Of a stretch of 64,000 nt of DNA, positions 33,822 through 43,185 are shown piece by piece; the stretch's first letter is position 1, and each line of letters starts with the position of its first letter. The notes under the pieces were generated by a model. It ran no database searches. It was not told the DNA's origin and worked only from the letters and a program-made list of their open reading frames with translations. This DNA comes from Ignavibacterium sp. (GTDB taxonomy: Bacteria > Bacteroidota > Ignavibacteria > Ignavibacteriales > Ignavibacteriaceae). The position numbers were made by a program, and so were the translations under genes. Where the stretch lies: contig NZ_AP026678.1 of the NCBI RefSeq assembly GCF_025998815.1, positions 868,001 to 932,000 on the forward strand, written 5' to 3'.

Positions 33822-36800
33822 ATGAATAAAAAAATAATATTAAAGTTTCATTTATTGATTATGGTACTGATGATTCTCTTTCAATTAGAATCCTCAGCAC
33901 AAGTAAGTGTGATGAACTTTACTTCTTCATCAGGAACATACTCAGAAATAACCGGAGGAACTTTACTCGGTTCAACCACATCTGATGACCAATATTTTGT
34001 TGACCCTGGAGTTCCTTTAGGTGGAACAACCAGAACTGGTCCTGGATTCCCAATTGGTTTTGATTTCGTAATCAACGGAAATACTTTCGATAGATTCGGT
34101 ATTAACAACAATGGCTGGATTTCATTAGGTAAATCAGCTCTTTCACCTTCGGTCGATATGAATACAAGTAGCTCTTATAATCCTTTATCTTCTACTACAG
34201 CTATTACTCCTCCCGAGCTAAGAACAAGAATAGCAGGTTTAGGAAGAGACTTACAAGCACAAACTGGAGCTGAATTAAGATATGAATTATTAGGTACTGC
34301 TCCTAACCGAACTTTGGTCATACAATGGAAAGGTTACAGAAAATTTGGAGCTACAGGAGATGATTATAATTTTCAAATCAGATTAAACGAAACCAGCAAC
34401 ACCGTTGAAATTGTATATGGTACGATGACAAATAACGCTACTTCGGCTACAGCACAAGTAGGTATTGGCGGATCTACAGCAAGTGATTTTAATAATAGAA
34501 CAACAACTACCGATTGGACTGCCTCAAGTCCGGGTACAACTAATTCAGCTTCAATGACTTTATCAAGTACTGTTTTTCCTCCTTCAGGTTTGACATATGA
34601 ATGGTCGACTCCCTCAGATTTACCACCAACAATTTCATTTACACCGTTAACCAATACAAGTAGTACATCAAACAGAGTTTTGACTGCACAAATTACTGAT
34701 GATTTTGGCATCGCAGGTGCTCCTAATGACCCAAGATTATATTTTAAGAAAAAAAGTGATGTATCTTTTGTTTATGTGAATCCAAGTTCTGTTGTTGGTG
34801 ATAATTATACATTCACTTTTGATTATTCATTACTAAGCAGTTCAGTTGTAAGTGGAGATACAATTGTTTATTATATTGCAGCTCAAGATAATGCTGGACA
34901 AACTACAACAAATCCTGTTGGTGGAAGTGGTACTCCTCCTGGAATAAATCCTCCTGCAAATTTTGAATCTTACAGAATACTTCAGGTTTTTGCTTTGCCT
35001 TACTTACAGGACTTTAATGCAGGGACTTCGTTACCTCCTGATTGGGGCGGTAATATGTTAGTATTAGCAAACCATGGTACAAGTGGAAGTAATGGCTTAA
35101 CAAGAAACTTATACTCAAGTGTAACTACTGCAAATTCAACAACTCCAATTGTAGGTCCAATAACTTCAAACTCTGAACTTGTCTTTGATTACAGAATTGT
35201 TAATTGGTCAGGTTACCCCAATAATGCTACTACACTGGGCGCTGATCAATTTTTTATAAGAATTAGTACTGATGATGGTAACACATATAACACAGTTTAT
35301 ACTATTGATTCATCAAATCATGTCGTAAGCACAAGTTTCGCTACAATCACTATTCCAATTGGAGCTTATTCAGGTCAGAATATTGTTGTTAGGTGGGATT
35401 TGCAATGGGCGTCAGGAGATTATTACTTTGACATTGATAATGTGAAAATAAGAGAAACTCCCCTCGGTCCACCAAATCCGGCAATTGTTGTTTCCCCTGC
35501 TGACAATGCCACAAATGTTGATATAAATACAAGTCTCAACTGGTTAAGTGGCGGTGGTGCACCTGAAACAGGTTACAGAATTTATTTTGGAACAGACGGT
35601 GGTGGAGTTACACCTCCAACTAATATTCTTAACAATGTTGATTTAGGGTTGGTCACTTCTTATACACCAGCGTCCCCTTTATCATATAATACAACTTATT
35701 ACTGGATGATCGTGCCCTATAACGGAAGTGGTGACGCAACAGGTAATGCAATATGGTCATTCACTACTGGAGCTGATCCTACAATTACTTCATTCCCTTA
35801 TGTTCAGGACTTTGAGGGTTCATTCCCGCCAACAGGTTGGTCGAACTACGGTACTAAACTATGGACTCAAACTCTCACCGGTGGATTAAGCGGAAGTAAA
35901 GGGGCCAGAGTTTCTTATACTCCGGCAGGTTCTGCTAATTTGCAAACACCTCCTGTAGTTTTACCAGCAGCTCCACATAGAATTAAATTCTGGTGGAAAG
36001 ATAATGATATCTTCGCAAGACCTTTAAGCAATAATGGCGAAGCTTCAGAGGAAGGTCCGGAAATAATTGGACAGGATACAACATATTTTGAAATATCAAC
36101 TGATGCAGGAACTACCTGGACTTCTTTAGCATTCCTTTCTGCTGCAAGTCCACAATCAGCTTATTCTGAAGTTTTTGTTGATTTGACTTCTTATGCAAAT
36201 CAAACAGTAAGCTTCAGGTGGCGAGATGAAAGCAACGGTACCTCCAGTGCTTATGGTACAGGTTTAGATCAGATTACAATTGAAGAAATTCCTGCTACGC
36301 CTATATTCGTAATTACGCCAACATCTCAGGATTTTGGTACCGCAATAGTTGGCAATACTGTATCAAGGAATTTCACTATTTCGAATACAGGTTCTGTTAC
36401 TCTAACAATTAATACTGGCGGTATTACACTTACAGGTGCAAATGCTGATCAATTCTCTTTAGGAAGTATTACTTATCCAATAAACCTGAATAATGGAGAA
36501 AGCACTCAAATTACGGTTGACTTTGCACCTACCAGTGCAGGTAGTAAATCTGCAAATCTGGAAATAGTTCATAATGCTCCCGGTTCACCTGCAGTAGTTC
36601 CTCTGACAGGAAATGCATTACCTGCAGGGATATTGTTTGAAGATTTTACTGGAACAACTTTTCCACCTGAAGGTTGGTTAACAATCAATAATGATGGTGG
36701 TACAAAAAATTGGGTGCGAAATACTGGGAAATTTAATTCTGCTCCCGCTTCTGCATCATCAAGTTGGGAATCTTCTACATTAAGAAACGATGATTGGCTG

Positions 36801-39206
36801 ATTACACCAAAATTGTCAGTCGCTTCAGGTGATTCGATTATTTTCTGGGTAAGTGCTGCATCAATAAGTTTTCCAGAAGAATTAGTGCTCAAAGTAGGTA
36901 ATTCTGCAAATCCTAATGGTGTATGGACAACTATTGATTCTATCATAGTTTCCTCAACCTCGTGGGAAAGAAAATCTTACAGTTTAGATGCCTTCGCCGG
37001 TCAGAATGTTTATATAGCATTTGTTAACAGAGGATTAGATCAATTCACAGTATATCTTGATGATATTATTGGTCCTACAAAATATGTAACGCAAAATGAC
37101 CTGGGAATCATCGCATATGAAGAATCTCAGGGAACCCTAAGAGAAAATATTTTTTCTCCCACGGGAATCAGCAGAGATATTTCAGCAAAATTAAAAAATG
37201 ATCAATCTAATTCAGAGATACTTTCTCTTAACAGAGTTGAGCTAAGTATTTTATCGACTGAAAAAGCTAATTTAACTGTAGAAGCACCTGTTAATTTTAA
37301 AGCTGTTGTTAAGAATTTCGGTGCTTTGACACAAAATAGTTACCAGGTTGCCTGGACGATAGATGGCAATGTACAAACTCCTGTTTCGAACACCCAACCA
37401 TTAGTTTCTGGTGCATCTGATACATTAACTTTAACCTGGGCTTCACCTACCGAAGGTCTCCATCAGACAAGAGCCTGGGTAGTATTAGCAGGTGATGAAA
37501 ATCCGTTAAATGATACTTCTGCTGTAGTTAATTTCTATGTTTCTCCTGCAAACACAATTTTTTCAGAAAGATTTGAAGGAACTTTCCCACCAGCAGGATG
37601 GTTAACTGTCAATCGTGATGGTGGAGGGTTAATAGGTCCCTGGTTTGCAGGTAATCCAGCAGTTTTTGTTGCTTTTGAAGGAAATGGTTATGCTGCTGAT
37701 AATTTTAATACCGCGAATGGTTTCTATATTGATGATTATTTAATTACTCCAAATACTGGTGGTTTGGTTGAAGGCACTTCCGTTGATTCCTTGGTCTTCT
37801 GGGCTTACTCGAATCCCTCAATTTACCCGGACTCATTACAAATTCTCGTATCGACCACTGGTACCGATACAGCAGATTTTACCACTGTCCTTGGCTATAT
37901 TGCAGTACCAAAAACCGGTTGGACAAGACTGGCATTTGAGTTACCAAATTCTGCAAATAGATACATTGCATTCAGATATTTAATCTATGACGGTGGCCCA
38001 AGTGGTAATAATTCTGATTACTTCGGAATTGATGCTGTAGAAATTCACAGACATACAAGTTCACCTTCTACTTTCCAACTTACAGTTAATGTATCAAATG
38101 GTTGGAATATGGTTTCTGTTCCTGGTCAACATCCTGTTGATCAGAATGTTACTACCTGGTGGTCTGGTAAAGACCCTGCTGCAAATGTATTTAAGTTCCA
38201 GGGTGCTTATCAACCTGTCACTACTGTTCAGCCCGGTCTCGGTTACTGGATGAAACATCTTGGTGCTAATACTTACAACACAGGTGATGAATGGCCTGCT
38301 GGCGGTATCAATATCGTTCCTCACGATCCTCTTACTGCTACTGCTGGTTGGAACCTCATCGGTGGTTATGAGTTCTTAGCTCCTACTGCGGCTCTTACTA
38401 CTACACCATCCGGACTTATCTCTGGATTTGTCTATGGTTACACTCCTGGCACTGGTTATCAGGTTGCATCTGACCTTGTGCCTGGCTATGGCTACTGGGT
38501 TAAACTTACTGCTGCTGGTCAGATTAATGTTAATCCCGGTCCTAAAGCCAACTTCAAACTATCTGACTTTATCCCTGATGACTTCGCTAAGATTATCATC
38601 ACTGATAATGCAGGTAAGTCTTATACTCTCTATGTTGCTCAGGGTAAACAGGCTCAGAAGACTTCACTTGATTTATTCGAACTTCCTCCTGTGCCATTTA
38701 CAGATATGTTTGATGTAAGATACACATCGGGAAGATTTGTTGAAGATTTGGGCAGTGCAATGAAGACAATACAGATGCAGGGAGTTGAATATCCTGTAAG
38801 AGTAAGAGTAGAAGGAATGATGCTTAGGATAACAGATGAGACAGGAAAAGCAATAAATGAGAGAGTTAAGTCAGGCGAAGAGATAACAATCAGCAACTCA
38901 CAGATAAGCAAGTTGAATGTGATGAGTGATATTATTCCTGATAAATATTCACTTGAACAGAACTACCCGAATCCATTCAACCCAACGACAACGATAGAGT
39001 TCTCGTTGCCGGAGGATGTAGAGAATGTAAGATTGACGATATACAATGCATTGGGAGAGAAGGTAGCAGAGTTAGTAAACGGAAAGATGGAAGCAGGCAG
39101 ATACAGATATCAGTGGAATGCTGGAAATGTTGCTACAGGATTGTATATCTATGAACTTAAGACAAACAAATTCTCTTCTGTTAAGAAGATGATGTTGTTG
39201 AAGTAA
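33822..39206 (+). CDS. Giant multidomain secreted surface protein with T9SS type A sorting domain (paralogue of 25334)
   Basis: A 1794-residue exported protein with a signal peptide (about 1-27). Module order: N-terminal beta domain nearly identical to the 25334 gene (34-259); Ig-like (265-375); jelly-roll (390-545); FN3-like (547-650); choice-of-anchor J-type jelly-roll (655-825); ASH/choice-of-anchor D (826-930, 'SQDFGTAIVGNTV'); jelly-roll (930-1087); CARDB-like (1090-1245); jelly-roll (1246-1415); cassette with T9SS sorting domain (1416-1794). The ends match the 25334 gene at DNA level; several middle modules are different or only related as proteins. An AAGGAGAAAG ribosome site precedes the ATG. 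It ends at its own terminator. Role in adhesion or matrix is inferred. Confidence 0.88.
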   Translation: MNKKIILKFHLLIMVLMILFQLESSAQVSVMNFTSSSGTYSEITGGTLLGSTTSDDQYFVDPGVPLGGTTRTGPGFPIGFDFVINGNTFDRFGINNNGWISLGKSALSPSVDMNTSSSYNPLSSTTAITPPELRTRIAGLGRDLQAQTGAELRYELLGTAPNRTLVIQWKGYRKFGATGDDYNFQIRLNETSNTVEIVYGTMTNNATSATAQVGIGGSTASDFNNRTTTTDWTASSPGTTNSASMTLSSTVFPPSGLTYEWSTPSDLPPTISFTPLTNTSSTSNRVLTAQITDDFGIAGAPNDPRLYFKKKSDVSFVYVNPSSVVGDNYTFTFDYSLLSSSVVSGDTIVYYIAAQDNAGQTTTNPVGGSGTPPGINPPANFESYRILQVFALPYLQDFNAGTSLPPDWGGNMLVLANHGTSGSNGLTRNLYSSVTTANSTTPIVGPITSNSELVFDYRIVNWSGYPNNATTLGADQFFIRISTDDGNTYNTVYTIDSSNHVVSTSFATITIPIGAYSGQNIVVRWDLQWASGDYYFDIDNVKIRETPLGPPNPAIVVSPADNATNVDINTSLNWLSGGGAPETGYRIYFGTDGGGVTPPTNILNNVDLGLVTSYTPASPLSYNTTYYWMIVPYNGSGDATGNAIWSFTTGADPTITSFPYVQDFEGSFPPTGWSNYGTKLWTQTLTGGLSGSKGARVSYTPAGSANLQTPPVVLPAAPHRIKFWWKDNDIFARPLSNNGEASEEGPEIIGQDTTYFEISTDAGTTWTSLAFLSAASPQSAYSEVFVDLTSYANQTVSFRWRDESNGTSSAYGTGLDQITIEEIPATPIFVITPTSQDFGTAIVGNTVSRNFTISNTGSVTLTINTGGITLTGANADQFSLGSITYPINLNNGESTQITVDFAPTSAGSKSANLEIVHNAPGSPAVVPLTGNALPAGILFEDFTGTTFPPEGWLTINNDGGTKNWVRNTGKFNSAPASASSSWESSTLRNDDWLITPKLSVASGDSIIFWVSAASISFPEELVLKVGNSANPNGVWTTIDSIIVSSTSWERKSYSLDAFAGQNVYIAFVNRGLDQFTVYLDDIIGPTKYVTQNDLGIIAYEESQGTLRENIFSPTGISRDISAKLKNDQSNSEILSLNRVELSILSTEKANLTVEAPVNFKAVVKNFGALTQNSYQVAWTIDGNVQTPVSNTQPLVSGASDTLTLTWASPTEGLHQTRAWVVLAGDENPLNDTSAVVNFYVSPANTIFSERFEGTFPPAGWLTVNRDGGGLIGPWFAGNPAVFVAFEGNGYAADNFNTANGFYIDDYLITPNTGGLVEGTSVDSLVFWAYSNPSIYPDSLQILVSTTGTDTADFTTVLGYIAVPKTGWTRLAFELPNSANRYIAFRYLIYDGGPSGNNSDYFGIDAVEIHRHTSSPSTFQLTVNVSNGWNMVSVPGQHPVDQNVTTWWSGKDPAANVFKFQGAYQPVTTVQPGLGYWMKHLGANTYNTGDEWPAGGINIVPHDPLTATAGWNLIGGYEFLAPTAALTTTPSGLISGFVYGYTPGTGYQVASDLVPGYGYWVKLTAAGQINVNPGPKANFKLSDFIPDDFAKIIITDNAGKSYTLYVAQGKQAQKTSLDLFELPPVPFTDMFDVRYTSGRFVEDLGSAMKTIQMQGVEYPVRVRVEGMMLRITDETGKAINERVKSGEEITISNSQISKLNVMSDIIPDKYSLEQNYPNPFNPTTTIEFSLPEDVENVRLTIYNALGEKVAELVNGKMEAGRYRYQWNAGNVATGLYIYELKTNKFSSVKKMMLLK
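33924..34598 (+). repeat. 5' module repeat, copy 2 (shared with 25424-26104)
   Basis: 675 bp, nearly identical to 25424-26104, with a net loss of two codons. It begins just after the differing signal peptides and stops abruptly at the module boundary. Confidence 0.9.
38069..39206 (+). repeat. 1138-bp 3' cassette, copy B
   Basis: The same cassette as copy A, of identical length. It shares silent variants with C at about 38660-38710 and near 39160, but with D at about 38930-38950. Confidence 0.94.
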
Positions 39207-39215
39207 TTTAATAAC

Positions 39216-39254
39216 CTGCAGTCTCTCATTGTATGAGGGACTGCAGTTAATTTT
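39216..39254 (+). terminator. Rho-independent terminator after the 1794-residue gene
   Basis: A 14-bp stem with one G-T pair (39216-39229 with 39233-39246), a 3-nt loop and an AT-rich tail TTAATTTTAAT. Confidence 0.78.
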
Positions 39255-39305
39255 AATAAACCAATACTTTAACAAAATAATTTCATAACAATCACGAGGT
39301 GCTCT

Positions 39306-41870
39306 ATGCGTAAACTATTTTCAATCCTTGCTCTGGTTGTAATGTTCGTAAGTTTAGCATACGGACAAGCAGCCGTTGATATCCAAATGACATTTGGGGA
39401 TGGTGTTGCACTGAATAATCAAATAAGATTCGGTCTGGATTTAAATGCTACTAATGGAATAGACCCGAGCTTAGGCGAAAGTGATCTTCCTCCATTCCCA
39501 CCAGCCGGTGCCTTTGAGGCAAGATTTGACCTCACACCTTATGCTGGATCTGCTTTAAGTTCTTATCAGGACTACCGACCTGCAGCTGCCTTCCCATTCA
39601 GTGGAACAGTTGAACACAGAATCATCTGGCAGCTGGGAGATGGAAATACAGGTTTCTATATTGGTTACAATTTACCGCCTGAAGCAACAATTCAAATTGT
39701 AGATGAACTTGGAGGAATAATATTCAATAGTGGTACATTAAGCGGTTCAGGTACTTATCACATTACTGCACCATTAACATCTGCAAGAATGACTGTTACT
39801 TATACAAATATTGGAAATGTTCCTTCGCCGGGTTTTAGCTTAAATCCGTCATCATTAAACTTTGGACCTGTTGCTGTTGGTTCAAGCTCTGCAGCTCAAA
39901 CTGTTACGGTTTCAAATACAGGAACATTGGATTTAACGATAACAAACATCACATCAGATAATGCACAATTTACATTCACTTCTGCAGCATTACCAATTAC
40001 AGTACCTGCAGGTGGTAATACAACTGTTGATGTTACATTCTCTCCTACTTCTTTAGGTAATCAATCAGGAAATATTATTTTCACACATAATGCTCCCGGA
40101 TCACCAACTTCACTTCCTGTTCAGGGTGTAGGCGCAGATGCAGGACCAACATTTGCAGTTTCTCCAGCTTCTGTTAATTTCGGAAATGTTTCTGTTGGGA
40201 ACACAGTTACAGCAAATGTAACAGTAACAAATAACGGATTAAGCAATCCACTGGTGATTTCAAGTGCAGTTACATCACCTGGTGATTTCTCTGTATCACC
40301 TGCTTCAGCTACAGTGCCACCATTGGGAAGTCAGGTATTTACCGTTTCATTTACTCCAAGTGCCGGAGGTACGATTAATGGTACATTGACATTTACTCAC
40401 AATGCACCTGGTTCTCCAAATACAGTAAACCTTACAGGTAATGGAGTTGCTGTATTCGGTTTAATTTTCGCTCAGGATACTGTTTACAATCTTGAGGATT
40501 CTTCATACACCGAAACAATGCAATTGAAGAGTCTTGGAACCAAAGCACAAGCATTGCAGTTCAGATTACTTGTAAACAAATCAGCTGGCGACAATGTATT
40601 CTTAACATTCCAGAACATTCAGAAAGGTTCTGATGTAAGTGATCCAAGCTGGGTACTTCAATACAATGTATTCCGAGGTCCAATTACATCTAACGGTGCT
40701 TCTGTTGATTCAATTTATGTTTTACTCTATAACTTAAATCAAAACGGTGGACTTGACCCCGGCGATTACAACAATTTGTTCACTGTAAAATATCGAGTTG
40801 CTGATTTACCTGCTCTTGTTGACACATCGAGATCAACATTTAAGATCACAAATGCTGAAGCATCAACATATCAGGGATTCCCGATTAACATAACTCCATC
40901 AAGAAATACCCTTACAGTTTTAGCAACTAACAGAGTAAGAAGCTATGGTGATGTTAACGGCGATGGTTTCATTGACATTCTTGACCTGATTGATGTTGTT
41001 GATCATATCGTTGGACGTGATTCTTTGGATGCAGCTGAATTTGTAAGAGCAGATATTGCACCCTGGACAATAGGTGCACCTGATCCTTCTCCTGATGGAT
41101 TCGTTAATGTTCAGGACCTTGCTGTTATCCAGAACATAATTCTCACCGGATTCTATCCAAGTGGTGTTCAGGTTAATAACAAACCGACTGCTCAACAGGA
41201 TATTCTTGCAAAATCCAACGGTGATGAAGAAGCTAAACTTATTCTATATTTGAATAAGAATGGAATTGCAATGCATCTTGACTCTAAGGTTGCAATTCGT
41301 GGAGTTCAGGTTCACTTTGGACAATTGCCAGATAATCCGGGCAATGTAAATATGGAATCTCAACTTGGTGGTGGATATTATTTCCATCAGGTTGATTTGC
41401 TCAGAGTGCTTATGTATGATCAGGCAGGTCAGAAGTATATTGAAGAAGGAAGACACTATGTTGGTAATATTCCATTCACAATTCAGAGACCTCAGGATAT
41501 ATCAATTGATAAGTTAATTCTTGTAAGCTTAGACAAGAGAAAACTTACAAACATCAAAGTTGAAATTATCTATGGTGATGCACCGCTTCCGTATGATTAT
41601 GAATTGTTCCAGAACTTCCCGAACCCATTCAACCCATCAACCAGTGTAATGTTCACTGTACCGAAGAATGGACTTGTAACTATAAAAGTCTATGATATGC
41701 TCGGACAGGAAGTTGCAACTTTGGTTAACGAAGTCGTTGAAAGAGGCGTTTACACAGTTAACTGGGATGGATTGACTGATAAAGGTGGTTATGTAGCAAG
41801 TGGTAATTACATTTACAGAATGGTTGCCGGTGACTTTGTTAAATCAAGAAAGATGATGTTAATTAAATAA
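39306..41870 (+). CDS. Secreted protein with ASH, cohesin-like and dockerin modules plus T9SS sorting domain
   Basis: An 854-residue exported protein with a signal peptide (1-20). Residues 22-175 form a domain shared with the next gene ('GESDLPPFPPAGAFEARFDL'). Two ASH/choice-of-anchor D domains (176-280 and 281-382) carry 'LNFGPVAVGSSSAAQTVTVS' and 'VNFGNVSVGNTVTANVTVTN'. A cohesin-like beta domain (about 382-540) is followed by a dockerin type I pair (545-617): 'GDVNGDGFIDILDLIDVVDH' and 'DGFVNVQDLAVIQNII'. The sorting domain is at 763-854 ('FQNFPNPFNPSTSVMF' to 'KMMLIK'). A CACGAGGTG ribosome site precedes the ATG, and a strong terminator follows. It is the only protein here with cohesin-like, dockerin and sorting modules together. 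Binding partners unknown. Confidence 0.86.
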   Translation: MRKLFSILALVVMFVSLAYGQAAVDIQMTFGDGVALNNQIRFGLDLNATNGIDPSLGESDLPPFPPAGAFEARFDLTPYAGSALSSYQDYRPAAAFPFSGTVEHRIIWQLGDGNTGFYIGYNLPPEATIQIVDELGGIIFNSGTLSGSGTYHITAPLTSARMTVTYTNIGNVPSPGFSLNPSSLNFGPVAVGSSSAAQTVTVSNTGTLDLTITNITSDNAQFTFTSAALPITVPAGGNTTVDVTFSPTSLGNQSGNIIFTHNAPGSPTSLPVQGVGADAGPTFAVSPASVNFGNVSVGNTVTANVTVTNNGLSNPLVISSAVTSPGDFSVSPASATVPPLGSQVFTVSFTPSAGGTINGTLTFTHNAPGSPNTVNLTGNGVAVFGLIFAQDTVYNLEDSSYTETMQLKSLGTKAQALQFRLLVNKSAGDNVFLTFQNIQKGSDVSDPSWVLQYNVFRGPITSNGASVDSIYVLLYNLNQNGGLDPGDYNNLFTVKYRVADLPALVDTSRSTFKITNAEASTYQGFPINITPSRNTLTVLATNRVRSYGDVNGDGFIDILDLIDVVDHIVGRDSLDAAEFVRADIAPWTIGAPDPSPDGFVNVQDLAVIQNIILTGFYPSGVQVNNKPTAQQDILAKSNGDEEAKLILYLNKNGIAMHLDSKVAIRGVQVHFGQLPDNPGNVNMESQLGGGYYFHQVDLLRVLMYDQAGQKYIEEGRHYVGNIPFTIQRPQDISIDKLILVSLDKRKLTNIKVEIIYGDAPLPYDYELFQNFPNPFNPSTSVMFTVPKNGLVTIKVYDMLGQEVATLVNEVVERGVYTVNWDGLTDKGGYVASGNYIYRMVAGDFVKSRKMMLIK

Positions 41871-41880
41871 ACCAAAGCTT

Positions 41881-41920
41881 CATCCGCTCTTCTGAAATAT
41901 GAAGAGCGGATGTTTTTTAT
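41881..41920 (+). terminator. Rho-independent terminator after the 854-residue gene
   Basis: A 12-bp perfect stem CATCCGCTCTTC/GAAGAGCGGATG (41881-41892 with 41901-41912), an 8-nt loop and six T. Confidence 0.93.
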
Positions 41921-41938
41921 TAACTGAAGGGATACTGT

Positions 41939-43015
41939 ATGAATAAAATATTCTTTTTAATAATTACGGCTCTGTTTGCAACTTATAATTTTGCTCAGCA
42001 GGAACCAACCGTCAAACTGCCTCTTACTATTGATGATGGTGCTGGTGCGAGCAGAACACTATTTTTTGGACTGGACACACTTGGAACTGATGGAATTGAT
42101 ATTATCTTCGGTGAAAGTGATGTTCCGCCTTTCCCACCAATAGGTGCATTTGAAGCAAGATTCTTTTTACCTGAGAATAATTTCTCTGGTTCACTTGGTT
42201 CCTATATTGATATAAGAAATGCAACTTTCCCTTTTACGGGACAGAAAGAATTTCGTCTTGCTTATCAACCTGGTTTTGGTACAGTTATAAATGTTTCCTG
42301 GAACCTTCCTCATAATCAGGCAAACGGAGTGTTGCAGGATATAATTACCGGTACTCTGATCAATGTTACTATGGAAGATTCAGGAACTTATACAGTTACA
42401 AATCCCAATGTATTTAATAGATTAAAGATGTTAATCAATTTTGTTAATATCATTCCTGTTGAGCTTTCTTCATTTTCTGCTTCTGTTGTTGGTACTTCAG
42501 TTCATCTGAATTGGAAAACTGCTACTGAATTAAATAACAGTGGTTTTGAGGTTCAGAGAAAAACTGACAACACTGACTGGCAAACACTTGCTTTTATTAA
42601 AGGACACGGTACAACTACTCAACCTCAGAGTTATTCTTATGTCGACAATTCTGTAAGTTCAAATAATAAATATTATTACCGACTCAGACAGAATGACTTT
42701 GATGGAACATTCGGCTTTTCAAATGTAATTGAAATTGATATAAGCTCACCGAAGGATTTTACTCTTGAACAGAATTATCCGAATCCGTTTAATCCTTCGA
42801 CAAATATTTCCTTTACTTTGCCGAAGTCATCGAATGTTAAACTGACAATTTATAATCAAATAGGAGAGGTAGTAAAAGAATTAGTTAATCAACAGCTTGA
42901 AGCTGGCGTTTACATCTATAACTGGAATGCTGAAGGACATTCTTCAGGCATTTATTTGTACGAACTTCAAGCCGATGGTTTTAAGCAAACAAAGAAAATG
43001 AGTCTCCTGAAATAA
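41939..43015 (+). CDS. Secreted protein with T9SS type A sorting domain (short paralogue of 39306 N-terminus)
   Basis: A 358-residue exported protein with a signal peptide (1-19). Residues 22-165 resemble the N-terminal domain of the preceding gene ('GESDVPPFPPIGAFEARFFL' against 'GESDLPPFPPAGAFEARFDL'). An FN3-like pre-tail module (168-270) has 'PVELSSFSASVVGTSVHLNW' and 'YYRLRQNDFDGTFGFSNVIE'. The sorting domain (275-358) has 'LEQNYPNPFNPSTNISF' and terminal 'KKMSLLK'. The ATG follows 'GAAGGGATACTGT'. The gene lies 18 bp past the upstream terminator, and another terminator lies about 110 bp after its stop. Confidence 0.87.
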   Translation: MNKIFFLIITALFATYNFAQQEPTVKLPLTIDDGAGASRTLFFGLDTLGTDGIDIIFGESDVPPFPPIGAFEARFFLPENNFSGSLGSYIDIRNATFPFTGQKEFRLAYQPGFGTVINVSWNLPHNQANGVLQDIITGTLINVTMEDSGTYTVTNPNVFNRLKMLINFVNIIPVELSSFSASVVGTSVHLNWKTATELNNSGFEVQRKTDNTDWQTLAFIKGHGTTTQPQSYSYVDNSVSSNNKYYYRLRQNDFDGTFGFSNVIEIDISSPKDFTLEQNYPNPFNPSTNISFTLPKSSNVKLTIYNQIGEVVKELVNQQLEAGVYIYNWNAEGHSSGIYLYELQADGFKQTKKMSLLK

Positions 43016-43125
43016 TATATCAGAGGAAGAGCTTGAGAGGATAAATTTAAATCATAACAATAAATTAATCTTTGATAGCTCTTCGCTTATTAAAGTTCTA
43101 ATTGTTTGGGAAGCACATTGGTAAG

Positions 43126-43158
43126 ACTAATGACCTCGGCTTGAGGTCATTAGTTTTA
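43126..43158 (+). terminator. Terminator between 41939 gene and metalloprotease operon
   Basis: A 12-bp perfect stem ACTAATGACCTC/GAGGTCATTAGT (43126-43137 with 43143-43154), a 5-nt loop, then TTTTATT. Its place argues that the next coding sequence starts at 43186 and not at the upstream in-frame ATG at 43102. Confidence 0.85.
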
Positions 43159-43185
43159 TTAATATTCTCTGAGGGTTTTAGAAAT

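Noticed and set aside
43102..43185. Upstream start of the metalloprotease gene at 43102
   Set aside because: The extension spans a rho-independent terminator and hides the signal peptide that begins at 43186.
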